From: Rhodoferax sp.
GTDB lineage: Bacteria; Pseudomonadota; Gammaproteobacteria; Burkholderiales; Burkholderiaceae_C
NCBI RefSeq assembly: GCF_025354435.1
Contig: NZ_JANXMU010000077.1
Coordinates: forward strand, 62,001 to 126,000
Length of the DNA stretch: 64,000 nt
Direction: 5' to 3'
Positions 1 to 11,100 of the stretch are shown here, piece by piece (position 1 is the first letter of the stretch; the number at the start of each line of letters is the position of its first letter). A program made the translations under genes and the position numbers. The notes under the pieces are model-generated. The model saw only the letters and a program-made list of their open reading frames with translations. It searched no databases and was not told the origin of the DNA.

Positions 1-484
1 GGGCGATGGCAATCTTGCCCTTCCAGGCCGGGCCTGCCAGGTCCAGCATGGACACCGGCAACTGTTTGGCATCCAGGAGAGTGCTGTTGTAGACCAGCAC
101 GTTTTCACGCGCCAGCACGCCCAGCCATTGGCCAGATGGTGAGCTGGAGCGGACGGGCACTTCGGCCAGCGCAGCGGGGGCTACCTTGGCAAACATGCCT
201 TTTTGCTCCAGCAGGGTCAGCTCAGGGGAGTTTTCAGTGAAGTACACGTCCGCCGGGGACGCTGCGCCCTCTTTCAGCAACTGGGCGGCCAACTGCGGCC
301 CTTCGCCGTGGCGAACCTTGACCACAACGCCGGACAGTTTTTCAAAGTCCTTGACCAGCAGGTTGACCATTTGCTCATGCTGGGCACTGTACAAAATGAC
401 GCTGGGTGCCGCCATCGCCGCCCTCGCACACAGGCTGGCCACAGTGGCCAGCAATAAAACGCGGGCGATTGCAGGGAAGTTCAT
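1..484 (-). CDS. Iron-type ABC transporter substrate-binding protein, C-terminus cut by window edge
   Basis: Only the first ~161 codons are present; the gene runs off the left edge. It is not in the ORF track, and I read it from the reverse complement. It starts MNFPAIARVLLLATVASL, a signal peptide ending near AMA-APSV. The mature part has SVILYSAQHEQMVNLLVKDF and ADVYFTENSPEL, which resemble the N-lobe of FbpA/FutA-type ferric-iron binding proteins (extracellular solute-binding family 1). It should sit in the periplasm and hand its ligand to an ABC permease, presumably encoded beyond the window. It starts 16 nt after the efeB stop, so it is very likely the fourth gene of the porin-propeller-efeB operon. 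The ligand (Fe3+ versus another small molecule) is inferred from context. Confidence 0.75.
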   Translation of the reverse strand, partial: MNFPAIARVLLLATVASLCARAAMAAPSVILYSAQHEQMVNLLVKDFEKLSGVVVKVRHGEGPQLAAQLLKEGAASPADVYFTENSPELTLLEQKGMFAKVAPAALAEVPVRSSSPSGQWLGVLARENVLVYNSTLLDAKQLPVSMLDLAGPAWKGKIAIA

Positions 485-500
485 GGTGATTCTTTCAAGA

Positions 501-1802
501 TTAAGCGGAGGCTGCGGCGGCTTCAAACAGAGCCGCGCCAAGGTACGAGCCAGCCTGTACGCCGGGGGGACAGGCAAAAATGCCGCTGCCGTTGTGGGTG
601 GTGAACTGGTTCATGGTGTCCAGCCCCGCCAGGCGGTGGTTGGTCGGAATAAAACTGGTGCGCGGGTCTTTTTGGTAGCAGAAAAACAGCAACCCGGCAT
701 CGAACTCGACCGCCTGCTTCCAGGGGGGCCAGCGTTCGGAGTGGAAGTTGCTGCCGTCGTGGTACGAATAACCGCGCCGCAGCATTTGCGTACCGCCGTT
801 ATTGGCCGCGGCCGACAACCGGATGTGCGCCGCTTCAGGCACCACCAGTTCGCCATCGGGGTCCACGGCCTCCAGGTCGGCCGCATCGTGCTCGTGCAGC
901 TTACCCAGTGGGGCGCCGCTGGATTTTTTGCGGCCCACCACCTGCTCCTGGAAGTCCAGCGGCATGCGGTCCCAGTGCTCCAGGGCAATGCGCACGCGCC
1001 GGACCACCATGTAGCTGCCGTCGCGCATCCAGGCCGGGCCCTCGTTGCCAACCCAGACCACGTTGCGCATCAGCGCGGCCTGGTTGGTGGCCGGGTTGTT
1101 GCTGCCGTCCTTGAAACCCATCAGGTTGCGTGGTGTTTCTTTGCGGCTGTCGCCGGTGAAACCCGTCTGGGTCCACTGCAGGCTGGCTTTGCCGTAGGCC
1201 GCGCGCGCCAACTGGCGGATGGCGTGAAAGGCCACCTGCGGGTCGTCCGCACAGGCCTGCACGCTCAGGTCACCACCGGTTTTTTCCGTGATCAGCTGGT
1301 CGCCGTTGAACTTGGGCAGATCGACCAATGCCGCCGGGCGCTGACCGGCCAGGCCGTAGCGGTCCACACCGTTTTTGCTGAACAGGCCGGGGCCGAATCC
1401 AAATGTCAGGGTCAGGTTTTCAGGCGGCAGGCCCATGGTCTCGCCCGAATCGCCGGGCAGTGGGTCGGCGCTGCCGTCCGGGGTATAGCTACCGGGATAA
1501 GCCGGTTCACCGCGGGCCAAGCGCGCCGACACCTCGGTCCACTGGCGCAGCAGGGCGATCACGTCCGCGCGCTTGTCGCTGTCCAGCGCGAACACCGCAA
1601 AATAGGTGTGCCGCTGCGCAGGCGTGAGGATGCCGCTCTGGTGCGGGCCGTGGAACGGCACGCTGGCCACAGAACCGGAGTGTGCAGCAGGTAATTTGGC
1701 AGCCTGCGCCGGACCCAGCGCCCCGGCCGCTACCGCCAGCCCCCCGGCGGTGCCAAAAAAGCCCCGGCGCGACACCTCCGCAGGTGGGTTCACGGGCTTC
1801 AT
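501..1802 (-). CDS. efeB: Tat-exported DyP-type heme peroxidase, EfeB-like
   Basis: A 433-residue DyP-family heme peroxidase. The ORF track begins 42 codons too early. The start chosen here (MKPVNPPAEVSRRGFFGTAGG) places a twin-arginine motif, SRRGFFG, at the N-terminus and overlaps the upstream stop as ATGA, which suggests translational coupling. Family hallmarks are the GFKDGSNNP loop (GxxDG motif with the catalytic Asp), a HIRLSAAA segment that should carry the proximal heme His, and MLRRGYSY with the distal Arg. EfeB enzymes act in the periplasm and have been linked to iron release from heme and to ferrous-iron uptake with EfeU/EfeO, neither of which is visible here. Its partners are instead a propeller protein, a porin and an iron-type binding protein. 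Another DyP peroxidase role cannot be excluded. Confidence 0.88.
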   Translation of the reverse strand: MKPVNPPAEVSRRGFFGTAGGLAVAAGALGPAQAAKLPAAHSGSVASVPFHGPHQSGILTPAQRHTYFAVFALDSDKRADVIALLRQWTEVSARLARGEPAYPGSYTPDGSADPLPGDSGETMGLPPENLTLTFGFGPGLFSKNGVDRYGLAGQRPAALVDLPKFNGDQLITEKTGGDLSVQACADDPQVAFHAIRQLARAAYGKASLQWTQTGFTGDSRKETPRNLMGFKDGSNNPATNQAALMRNVVWVGNEGPAWMRDGSYMVVRRVRIALEHWDRMPLDFQEQVVGRKKSSGAPLGKLHEHDAADLEAVDPDGELVVPEAAHIRLSAAANNGGTQMLRRGYSYHDGSNFHSERWPPWKQAVEFDAGLLFFCYQKDPRTSFIPTNHRLAGLDTMNQFTTHNGSGIFACPPGVQAGSYLGAALFEAAAASA

Positions 1803-2944
1803 TGCGCCAGCACGAGCGTGTTGACGTCGTCTTCCACGTAATAAAAGCTGCCGCCCCCAGCGTGCATGGCCAGGCCAAACAGGTCGCCATTGCCGGGCGG
1901 GGTTTGGGCCTTGTTGGCATCGATCCACTTGGCGTAGAGCTGGGTGCCGGTGGCGGGGTCAATCTCAATCACCTTGCCGTTCAGACCGTTGGTCACCAGC
2001 AGGTGGCCCTGGGGGGTCATCACCATGGCCAGCGGGCGCGACAGAAAGCCGCCGCGGGTCAGGGTGCGACCGACCCCGGCACTGGTGCTGCGGGTGGTGG
2101 CTTCGCGGATCTCGCTGATGCGGTTGCCCAGCGCGTCGGATACGTACAGTTTGTCGTCTGCGCCCAGCGCCAGTCCGGTTGGCCCGACGATAAAGACGCT
2201 TTTATCTGCCTGCTCGCCAAAGCCGTGCGCCACCACGGTCTCGTCCACCATCTCGGGCGGCTGCTGGTCGGCCAGTTTCAGCTCGATGCGCAAAATGGTG
2301 GACTGGTTGAACACCGGCGGTTCGCCGTCTGGCGAACCTACGCCAAAGCCCACATTGCTGACAAACAGCGTGGCGCTGTCGCCCTTGTCGATCACCGCCA
2401 TATTGCCCCAGGGGTCGTTGATTTTTTCGTCGGCAAACACCTTGCGCACCGTGCCCTGTGCATCCAGCGCAATCAGGCAGCCAGGGCCTTTGGTGCGCGT
2501 GGTGCCGTCGTTGCTGGGCGTGCTGCCAACAATGACCCAACCGGACTTCAGCACTGCCAACGCCGTGCCCAGGCCCACACCACCGGGGCAGCCCGCCAAG
2601 TCGTGCGGCAAGGTGGCAAAGGTGCTGAGCTGTTTGGTCGCCGGGCTGTAGCTGACGATGGTGGTACCCGTGCCCTGCAGGTTGGCGGCGTTGTTGAAGT
2701 TGGAGATGTACACATCGCCCTGCTGGATGCGACCCACGCTGGTGGGGGCCACAAACACGCCGTAGGGGTTTTGGTCGCCGTTCTCTGGCACGGTGGACAC
2801 CAGGGTCACGTGCTTGCGGATGGCCGGCAGCAACCCGGGGACGACATCGTCGGCCCAGCTGGCGTTACCCAAACCGAGCACGATCAGAGACAGTGCCGCC
2901 GTGGCAAGGCGGGTACGAGAAAAATTCAAGGGCAAAGAAATCAT
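1799..2944 (-). CDS. Secreted NHL/SMP-30-like beta-propeller protein
   Basis: A 381-residue protein with signal peptide MISLPLNFSRTRLATAALSLIVLGLGNASWA-DD. The body repeats the pattern expected of a six-bladed propeller: GDVYISNFNN, GPTGLALGADDKLYVSDALGNRISEI, RPLAMVMTPQGHLLVTNGLNGKVIEID, DLFGLAMHAGGGSFYYVEDDVNTLVL. The tandem 'Gl.. ..g.lyv.d....i.ei' units are typical of NHL or SMP-30-like folds. It ends in a 4-nt overlap with efeB and begins 28 nt after the porin stop, so the three should be co-transcribed. No catalytic function is evident. It may be a scaffold, a ligand-binding protein or a lactonase relative. Pairing with a DyP peroxidase is the main functional clue. Confidence 0.78.
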   Translation of the reverse strand: MISLPLNFSRTRLATAALSLIVLGLGNASWADDVVPGLLPAIRKHVTLVSTVPENGDQNPYGVFVAPTSVGRIQQGDVYISNFNNAANLQGTGTTIVSYSPATKQLSTFATLPHDLAGCPGGVGLGTALAVLKSGWVIVGSTPSNDGTTRTKGPGCLIALDAQGTVRKVFADEKINDPWGNMAVIDKGDSATLFVSNVGFGVGSPDGEPPVFNQSTILRIELKLADQQPPEMVDETVVAHGFGEQADKSVFIVGPTGLALGADDKLYVSDALGNRISEIREATTRSTSAGVGRTLTRGGFLSRPLAMVMTPQGHLLVTNGLNGKVIEIDPATGTQLYAKWIDANKAQTPPGNGDLFGLAMHAGGGSFYYVEDDVNTLVLAQ

Positions 2945-2972
2945 GGAATCAGCTTCTTAATAAAGTGGAGCA

Positions 2973-4418
2973 TCAAAACGTGATGTTGGTACGCAAACCG
3001 ACCACCACTTCACGGCCAATCAGGCTGGAGCCGCCCAGGCTGCCGGGGTTCAGCACGCCGCCGCCAGGGTGGTTTACCACCTGGATGTCGCTCTGGATCT
3101 GCAACCAGGGGTTGACCTGGTACTGGTAGGTGGCTTCGACAAAGGTTTCGTAGTGGCGCACGGGGTAATAGGCCCCGCTGGCCATGGCGGTGTCGCTGTC
3201 CAGACCGCGGGCACCGCTGGCCACCTGCACATAGCCAAAGCCCAGGCCAACGGTGTCGTTGTCACGCCCGGCAAACGGGCCTTTCAACGACACCCCGCTG
3301 TTCAGGCTAAAGCTGACCAGGTTGCGGTCGCTGGGTGCGCCCATGGCGCGCGCAAACACGGCCAGGCCCTGGCTGGTGTCGGGCACGCTTTCCCACACCA
3401 ACTGGTCGGCCACGGCATAGAAGCTGTAGTTGCCCTTGTGGTTCAGCGGGGCGCCGCTGCTGGCCGGGTCTGCCAACGACAGGCCGTCGCTGCCGTAGCG
3501 CTGGTCGGCAAACTGGGCGTTGTGGTACCACATGCCGACCTTGTAGGTGCCGGGCAGACCTTTGTGGCCGCTGCCGGTTTCCAGCTGGCCCAGGGCGGGC
3601 TGGTTGATGGCGTACTGCAGCTCGGCTATCCACAGCGTGCCGCCTTTCAGGCTGAACGCCGTACCGTGGCGGTTGTGGTCGTTGCCCGCTGCCGTGGGGT
3701 CGCCATCAAACACCCCGGCCAGCACGGTGATGGCGTCGGTGGGATGGGCCCGCAGCCGCACACCCAGTGCCGACATCGGGTAAGCCGGGCCACCTGCAGG
3801 CAGGTCGTAGGATGGCACAGCGGGCCAGCCCATCATGGTGTTCAGAAACAAGCCGGAATAGGTGCTGGTCATGAACTCCTGGTCCACGCTTTGCTGGCCG
3901 AGCTTGATGTCAAACCGGTTGTCGTCGGTAGCCTGCTGGTACCACAGCTCCCACAGCTTGGTGTTGCGGTCGCTTTCGATACCGCTGGCGGTTTGCAGGT
4001 TGCTGAGCTTGCGTTGGCTGAGGTTCTTGCCGTGGATGTCGATCAGGCTCAGGTTGCCGGTGCCGCCCGCCACACCCCAGGCTTTGGCCGAATCCAGCCC
4101 CAGCGTCAGGGTCGTCAGGCCGTCGTAGTCAAAACCATGGCCGGTGCCGCCGCTGACGTTGCCCAAATACTCGCTGGTTTCGGTCAACCCCAGCGAGATG
4201 CCGTGGCTGGCCAGGCTGGAGCGCAGGCCGCCCATGTCCCCCAGCGCCGAACTGCGCGACCAAAAGCCCGTCCACTGCCCAATGGGTTGCGCCGCAATCA
4301 CACGGTTGGCCTCGGGCAGGCTGGCATCGCCACGGGCATCGTCTATCGCTTCGGCCTGCACTGCGCCGTAGCCCAACGCTAGTGCAACGAAAAGGGTGGT
4401 GTATCGGATCGGAGTCAT
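2973..4418 (-). CDS. OprB-family carbohydrate-type porin
   Basis: About 481 residues from the chosen start MTPIRYTTLFVALALGYGAVQA-EA; the ORF track begins 24 codons upstream without a signal sequence. The chosen start gives a normal Sec signal peptide. The mature protein shows outer-membrane beta-barrel character with many alternating strands and a C-terminal Phe (GLRTNITF). OprB-like segments include GQWTGFWSRSSALGDMGGLR, LSLIDIHGKNLSQRKL, KLGQQSVDQEFM and GLFLNTMMGWPAVPSYDLPAGGPAYP. OprB porins pass sugars and other small solutes. Here a Fur-box-like palindrome lies 84 nt upstream and the next genes are iron-related, so the channel may import an iron-containing or iron-chelating solute. That is inference from context. 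Confidence 0.85.
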   Translation of the reverse strand: MTPIRYTTLFVALALGYGAVQAEAIDDARGDASLPEANRVIAAQPIGQWTGFWSRSSALGDMGGLRSSLASHGISLGLTETSEYLGNVSGGTGHGFDYDGLTTLTLGLDSAKAWGVAGGTGNLSLIDIHGKNLSQRKLSNLQTASGIESDRNTKLWELWYQQATDDNRFDIKLGQQSVDQEFMTSTYSGLFLNTMMGWPAVPSYDLPAGGPAYPMSALGVRLRAHPTDAITVLAGVFDGDPTAAGNDHNRHGTAFSLKGGTLWIAELQYAINQPALGQLETGSGHKGLPGTYKVGMWYHNAQFADQRYGSDGLSLADPASSGAPLNHKGNYSFYAVADQLVWESVPDTSQGLAVFARAMGAPSDRNLVSFSLNSGVSLKGPFAGRDNDTVGLGFGYVQVASGARGLDSDTAMASGAYYPVRHYETFVEATYQYQVNPWLQIQSDIQVVNHPGGGVLNPGSLGGSSLIGREVVVGLRTNITF

Positions 4419-4501
4419 GCTGCGCCTGCGGACGGGGTGAAAAAGTACCAGGAATTGATGTCGCGGTAGAGCTCTAAACCGCGTGGCCAATAGAGATCAC
4501 G

Positions 4502-4520
4502 AATAGTAATGATTTGCATT
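4502..4520 (-). promoter_or_regulatory. Fur-box-like operator
   Basis: Minus strand reads AATGCAAATCATTACTATT. It matches the symmetric Fur pattern AATGATAATCATTATCATT at 15 of 19 positions. It lies 84 nt upstream of the porin start and faces the porin-propeller-efeB-binding protein operon. Iron-repressed expression of that operon follows if Fur binds. Confidence 0.62.
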
Positions 4521-4621
4521 TGAAATTTGACCCCACGCCCTCCTTTCAACAGTAAAGCGGGGTAAAGATACAAATACAAACAAATGGGCGGAGATTTTTA
4601 CAGCCCTCGTTTCGACTTTAT

Positions 4622-4680
4622 ATGCTATTTATTTAATAGCTTTTAGTGCATGTTAAATATGGGCTGAAAGCACTTTTAAT
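4622..4680 (+). repeat. Dispersed repeat family 1, divergent copy
   Basis: Begins TGCTATTTATTTAATAGCTTT, then GTGCATG and a GGCTGAAAGC block. It shares the tgctat...ATAGCT head and the spacing of the other family 1 copies in this window, but the GCGCTAGAGGC tail is degenerate. It sits just upstream of the mini ABC ATPase. Confidence 0.5.
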
Positions 4681-4726
4681 ACCTATTTTTTTGACTAAGC
4701 CACAGCCTGTAGATAATGAGACCGAC

Positions 4727-5212
4727 ATGACCGACCTCCACGCACTCCCACCGGGCCTCGTTGCCGTCACTGGCGGTGAACGCACCGGCAAAACCAGCCT
4801 TTTGCGCCGCCTCAGTGAAGCCGGCGCGCAGTGGCTGGATCTGGCTTTACCCCACCAGGATGACTTGGCTTCGCAAGAGATATGGGCTGCCCTGCAAAAG
4901 CGCAGTCCGCATTGGGATGCCGAGGTGCACCAGCATCTGGTGAAGGCCTTGCTGCTGAGCCCACACCAGAGCAAGAAACTTTACATGCTGTCCACAGGCA
5001 GCCGACGCAAAGTGGCGCTGGCAGGTTTGCTGGCCTGCGGAGCCACGGTGACGTGTCTGGACCAGCCCTATGCCGCACTGGACGGGGCTTCGATCCGGGT
5101 GGTCAACGGTTTTTTGAAGGACGTGGCCGAACACACCTCCCGTACCTGGGTCGTGGCCGACTACGAGGCAGACCCGCAACTGCCATGGCGGCAGGTGATC
5201 CCATTGGACTGA
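4727..5212 (+). CDS. Small ABC-type ATPase domain protein with altered catalytic motifs
   Basis: 161 residues from MTDLHALPPGLVAVTG; the 188-residue ORF start lies in repeat DNA and is less likely. Walker A is GGERTGKTS, a Q-loop candidate is LPHQDD, the signature position reads LSTGSRRK, and Walker B is TVTCLDQPYAALD. In normal ABC ATPases the residue after the Walker B Asp is Glu (LLDEP); here it is Gln. The usual H-loop His is missing (WVVADYEAD). At 161 residues it is shorter than CcmA-like cassettes (about 200 or more). No membrane partner is adjacent. It could be a slow or regulatory ATPase, or a remnant under weak selection, but the intact frame argues for some function. The partner is unknown. 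Confidence 0.72.
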   Translation: MTDLHALPPGLVAVTGGERTGKTSLLRRLSEAGAQWLDLALPHQDDLASQEIWAALQKRSPHWDAEVHQHLVKALLLSPHQSKKLYMLSTGSRRKVALAGLLACGATVTCLDQPYAALDGASIRVVNGFLKDVAEHTSRTWVVADYEADPQLPWRQVIPLD

Positions 5213-5240
5213 TCTGGGTGGGCGGCAGACAAACCGACAA

Positions 5241-5300
5241 CGCTATATATTCAATAGCTACTTGCGTAGACTCTATATGCGCTAGAAGCCTAAAAAGCAT
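5241..5300 (+). repeat. Dispersed repeat family 1 copy
   Basis: Reads gctatatattcaATAGCTActtgcgt...ATGCGCTAGAaGCc. The two conserved blocks ATAGCTA and ATGCGCTAGAnGC are at the spacing seen in the other copies. It lies in the convergent gap between the mini ABC ATPase and acs, directly next to a terminator hairpin. Confidence 0.8.
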
Positions 5301-5303
5301 AAA

Positions 5304-5327
5304 AAAGAGGGCATAGGCGCCCTCTTT
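5304..5327 (-). terminator. Rho-independent terminator of acs
   Basis: Perfect stem AAAGAGGGC / GCCCTCTTT with a 6-nt loop. On the minus strand the stem is followed by a T-rich run (TTTTTTATGC), so it best serves acs. It may also slow read-through from the rightward ATPase gene. Confidence 0.8.
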
Positions 5328-5390
5328 GAGAAACACCGTGGAACCGGTGCTGCCGGGCCACGGGTGTTGTTGCCGTCCAGAACGTAGGCG

Positions 5391-7379
<1,989 letters not shown>

Positions 7380-7417
7380 GGGTTTGTCTCCTCGATGGAT
7401 GGTTTTACTTTAAAGAA

Positions 7418-7458
7418 CTTTCGTGGTTTCGGGTGCTCTGCACCCAAACACACGAAAG
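7418..7458. repeat. Palindromic repeat family 2, copy 1
   Basis: 41-nt imperfect palindrome CTTTCGTGGTTTCGGGTGC-tc-TGCACCC...CACGAAAG upstream of acs. The same arms, CTTTC(A/G)TGg...GGGTGC..TGCACCC...CA(C/T)GAAAG, recur at 46663-46703. Confidence 0.75.
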
Positions 7459-7578
7459 CCCGGTGTTGTCGCTGGCGTTAATGTCGGGCTTGGCTCTTAC
7501 GTATTGCTGACTTGGAAAAACGGTACGAACCCTGATCCTACAATCCAACTTTGCAATTAACGCACCAAAACCCCAAAA

Positions 7579-8187
7579 ATGTCCGAATCTACCCCGCCAA
7601 AACCCAAGCCGCTGCGCCCCCTGCCCCGCTTCATTTTTGCCAGCCGTTGGCTACAGTTACCTCTCTACCTGGGCCTGATAGCAGCACAGGCGGTGTACGT
7701 GGTGCATTTCCTGGTGGAGTTGACGCATCTGGTGGAGGCCGCCTTTGGCAACCAGACCGCGCTGGAAGCCTTGGTCAGCAGTATTGGCTACAAGGATGCC
7801 GCCGTACCCAGTGCGCTGAACGAAACCATCATTATGCTGGTGGTGCTGGCGCTGATCGACGTGGTGATGATCTCCAACCTGCTGATCATGGTGATCGTGG
7901 GCGGCTACGAGACCTTTGTGAGCCGCATGGACCTGGACGGCCACCCCGACCAACCCGAATGGCTGAGCCACGTGAACGCCTCGGTGCTGAAAGTCAAGCT
8001 GGCCATGGCCATCATCGGCATTTCGTCTATCCACCTGCTGAAAACCTTCATCAACGCGGCCAATTACGATGCCAAGGTGCTAGTGGCACAAACCGGCATA
8101 CACGTGGTGTTTTTGCTGAGCGCACTGGCAATTGCCTATACCGACAAACTGCTCACCGCCACCTACAAGGCGGCACGGCACGATTAA
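7579..8187 (+). CDS. UPF0114 (YqhA-like) integral membrane protein
   Basis: 202 residues with three or four hydrophobic segments: [69 protein letters not shown] and [20 protein letters not shown]. The [22 protein letters not shown] block and the SSIHLLK segment are typical of the UPF0114/TIGR00645 family of inner-membrane proteins, whose function is unknown. No strong Shine-Dalgarno is visible. A TACAAT -10-like element lies upstream. Its stop codon directly abuts the stop codon of the converging GGDEF/EAL gene, leaving no room for a terminator between them. Confidence 0.88.
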   Translation: MSESTPPKPKPLRPLPRFIFASRWLQLPLYLGLIAAQAVYVVHFLVELTHLVEAAFGNQTALEALVSSIGYKDAAVPSALNETIIMLVVLALIDVVMISNLLIMVIVGGYETFVSRMDLDGHPDQPEWLSHVNASVLKVKLAMAIIGISSIHLLKTFINAANYDAKVLVAQTGIHVVFLLSALAIAYTDKLLTATYKAARHD

Positions 8188-11100
8188 TCAAGTCGAACCA
8201 GATACCGGGTGGATGCGCCGCCGCTCGGGCTGCAGCTTGCGGTCTTGCAGCCAGGGCGCAAAGGCCACGGCCGGCATGGGGCGGGCAAAGTAGTAGCCTT
8301 GCAGCTCGTCGCAGGCCAAAGCCTTGAGCTGGCCCGCCACCTCGGCCAGCTCCACCCCTTCGGCCACCACCTTCAGGCCCAGGGTGTGGCCCAAGGCGAT
8401 GATGGCGCGGATGATGGCCAGATCGGTAGGGTCGGTCAGCATGTCACGCACAAACGACTGGTCGATTTTCAGCTTATCGATGGCAAAGCGCTTAAGGTAG
8501 GCCAGGCTGGAATAGCCGGTGCCAAAGTCATCGATCGACAGGTGCACGCCCAGGGCTTTCAGGGCCGCCAGTTGCTCCACGGCCAGGCTGGTGTTGTCCA
8601 TCAGTACCGACTCGGTGATCTCCAGCTCCAGCGCGGCAGGCACGATGCTGTGGTCTTGCAGGCATTGCTGTATCTGCGATACCAGCCCGGCATCGGCCAA
8701 CTGCAGGGCCGATAGGTTCACCGATACCGTCAACGCGGTAAACCCTTGCGCATGCCATTGCGCTAGTTGCCCGCAGGCTTGCTGCAGCACCCAGGCACCA
8801 ATGGGGCGGATCAAACCGGTTTCCTCGGCCACCGGGATGAAGCGGGCCGGCGACACCGAGCCCAGCGCGGGATTGTCCCAGCGCAGCAAGGCCTCAACCC
8901 CCACCACCTCCAGCGTCTCGGCGTTGACCTTGGGCTGGAAGTGCAGGCCGAATTCGCCGCGCTCCAGGGCATGGCGCAGTTGCTGCTCCAGCGTCTGTCG
9001 CTGCTGGGCCAGTTGCTCGATTTCGGGTTCGTAAAACCGCGCCATATCGCGCCCAGCGTTTTTGGCGGCATACATGGCAGCATCGGCACGGCGCATCAGC
9101 AAGGGCAGGTCCAGGCCGTCATCCGGGTACAGCGCAATGCCGACGCTGCACGAGACTTGCAGGTCGTGGCCTTCAACATGGTGGGTCTGGCGGATCAGTG
9201 GAATCAGGCGGCGCTCCACCGTCTGCTGCACCTCTTCGGGTCCAGCCACGCCGCGCAGAATAACCACGTATTCGTCACCACCCAGGCGGCTCACGGTGTC
9301 ATCGCCGCGCACCGCCTGGCTCAAGCGGCTGGCCACCGAGCGTAGTACGCCGTCGCCAATGTGGTGGCCCAGTGTGTCGTTGATGTTTTTGAAGCGATCC
9401 AGGTCGATGAACAACACGGCCACCCGCTCGCCGCTGCGCTGCGCGGCCTCGATCGCGGCCTCCAGCCGGATCACGCACAACGCCCGGTTGGGCAGCTCGG
9501 TCAGCACATCGTGCTGGGCCAGAAACTGCACCCGCGCCTCGGTGCGCTTGCGGTCGGTGATATCGACCGAGATGCCGATGTACTGCGACACCGCGCCAAA
9601 GCGCGAACCGTCGCGCACCGCAGAGATCATCAGCCACGCCGGGTAGGTTTCGCCCGAGCGTTTGCGGAAATGGACCTCACCCTGCCAGGCATCGCGGTCT
9701 TGCGACAGGGCATTCAGGCTTTGTTCCACGGTCGCCGCTTCCGTACCTTCCAGCAACACACTCAGCGGCTCGCCAATCACCTCGTAGAAGTCGTACGAGG
9801 TGCTGCGGCAAAACGCCCGGTTGACGCTCAGAATCTTTTGCTGCCCGTCCATGATGATGATGCTCTCGCTAGAGGCCTCAAACACCTTGGCCCAGAGCTC
9901 CAGGCGGCGCTCCATCACCTTGAGTACATTGATCGGGGTGAAGGCCGTCAGCACCGCATCCCGCCCCTGGAACTGCAGCCTGCGGGCCGACAGCACGGCC
10001 CACGAGGGCTCGGCCCCGCCCAGCCAGCGCACCTCGAACTCATCCACCTTGCCCTGGTCCGACAGCTGCTGGAAAAACCGCGCACGTACGCCCGGCTCCA
10101 GTCCGGTGCGCCAGGGGTCTCGGGTCTGACCTGCCAGCCACGGCAGTGCCGGGGCGTTGGCGTGCAGTACCTCGTGGTCGGGCACCGAGGTGACCACCAG
10201 CGCAATCGGAATCGCCTCCACCAGCGCCTGCTGGGCCTGGGCGGCACGGCTGCGGGCGGCGGCTTCCTGCTCGGCCAGCCGTTGCTGGTCCAGCTGGGCC
10301 AGCATGCCGTTGAAGGCGGTGACCAGTTGGCCAATTTCGTCCCGGCTGTGCCACACCGCCCGGCGCGAGTGGTCGCCGGTCTGGCGCACCGCATCGGCCA
10401 CAGAAGCCAGGTTCTTCAGAGGCCGGGCGATCTGGCGGGCTACCGCGTAGACCAGACTCAAAATGCAGCTGAGCAGCAAAAAGGCCGTGCCCAGGTGCAG
10501 CCACATGCGGTTGAACAGCGCATCCACCCGCTCGTGCAGCAGCCGGTCCAGATCGGTGGCGGTGCGGGCCCAGGCCTCGGTCAGCGCCAGCAGCGAATCG
10601 CCGTAATGCTGTTGCAGCAGCTCCAGGTTGTGCGGATTGGCATCGCCATCGGCGAGCAGCTGCACCGCCGCCAAAAATTCGCCCAACCGGGCCTCCAGCA
10701 CGGTACGGCTGGCCTGCAGCGCGGCGCGCTGCGCCGGGGTGCCTGCGGCAAAGGCCTGGTTGTAGTCCGAGCGGATACCCAGCGCCACGGCATCCAGCCG
10801 CCCGGCCAAAATCAGAAGTTCGGTGCGCCGGTCTTGCACACCGGACGGAATCGCCACCGCCGACGGGGCTTTGGGCAGGATGCGGATGGTGTCGTTGAGC
10901 ACCTCCAACAGCTCGGGAAAGCGCAGCACCACCAGCGACATGGCGTAGTAGCTATCCAGATCGGGGTCCAGGATCAGGTTGGACTGGTTGCCCACGGTCG
11001 TCAACAACTCGCGGGCTTGGCGCAGCATGGGCCGCAGGGCGTTTTGGTGCTCGACCGGGCGGGTCTCGGTGTCGAGCTGCTGCCAGCTTTCTACAAAGGC

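Larger units (their letters stand above)
4419..4726. other. Divergent intergenic region, ~308 nt
   Basis: No gene is visible between the porin (leftward) and the mini ABC ATPase (rightward). It holds the Fur-box-like palindrome near the porin side and one copy of dispersed repeat family 1 near the ATPase side. The DNA is AT-rich compared with flanking genes, as expected for a promoter region. I could not fix convincing -35/-10 pairs. Confidence 0.6.

Noticed and set aside
186-1694. 502-codon plus-strand ORF over the binding protein and efeB
   Set aside because: Shadow of two well-supported minus-strand genes; composition is typical of a reversed frame.
3069-4382. 437-codon plus-strand ORF over the porin
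   Set aside because: Antisense to an intact OprB porin; no domain or plausible start.
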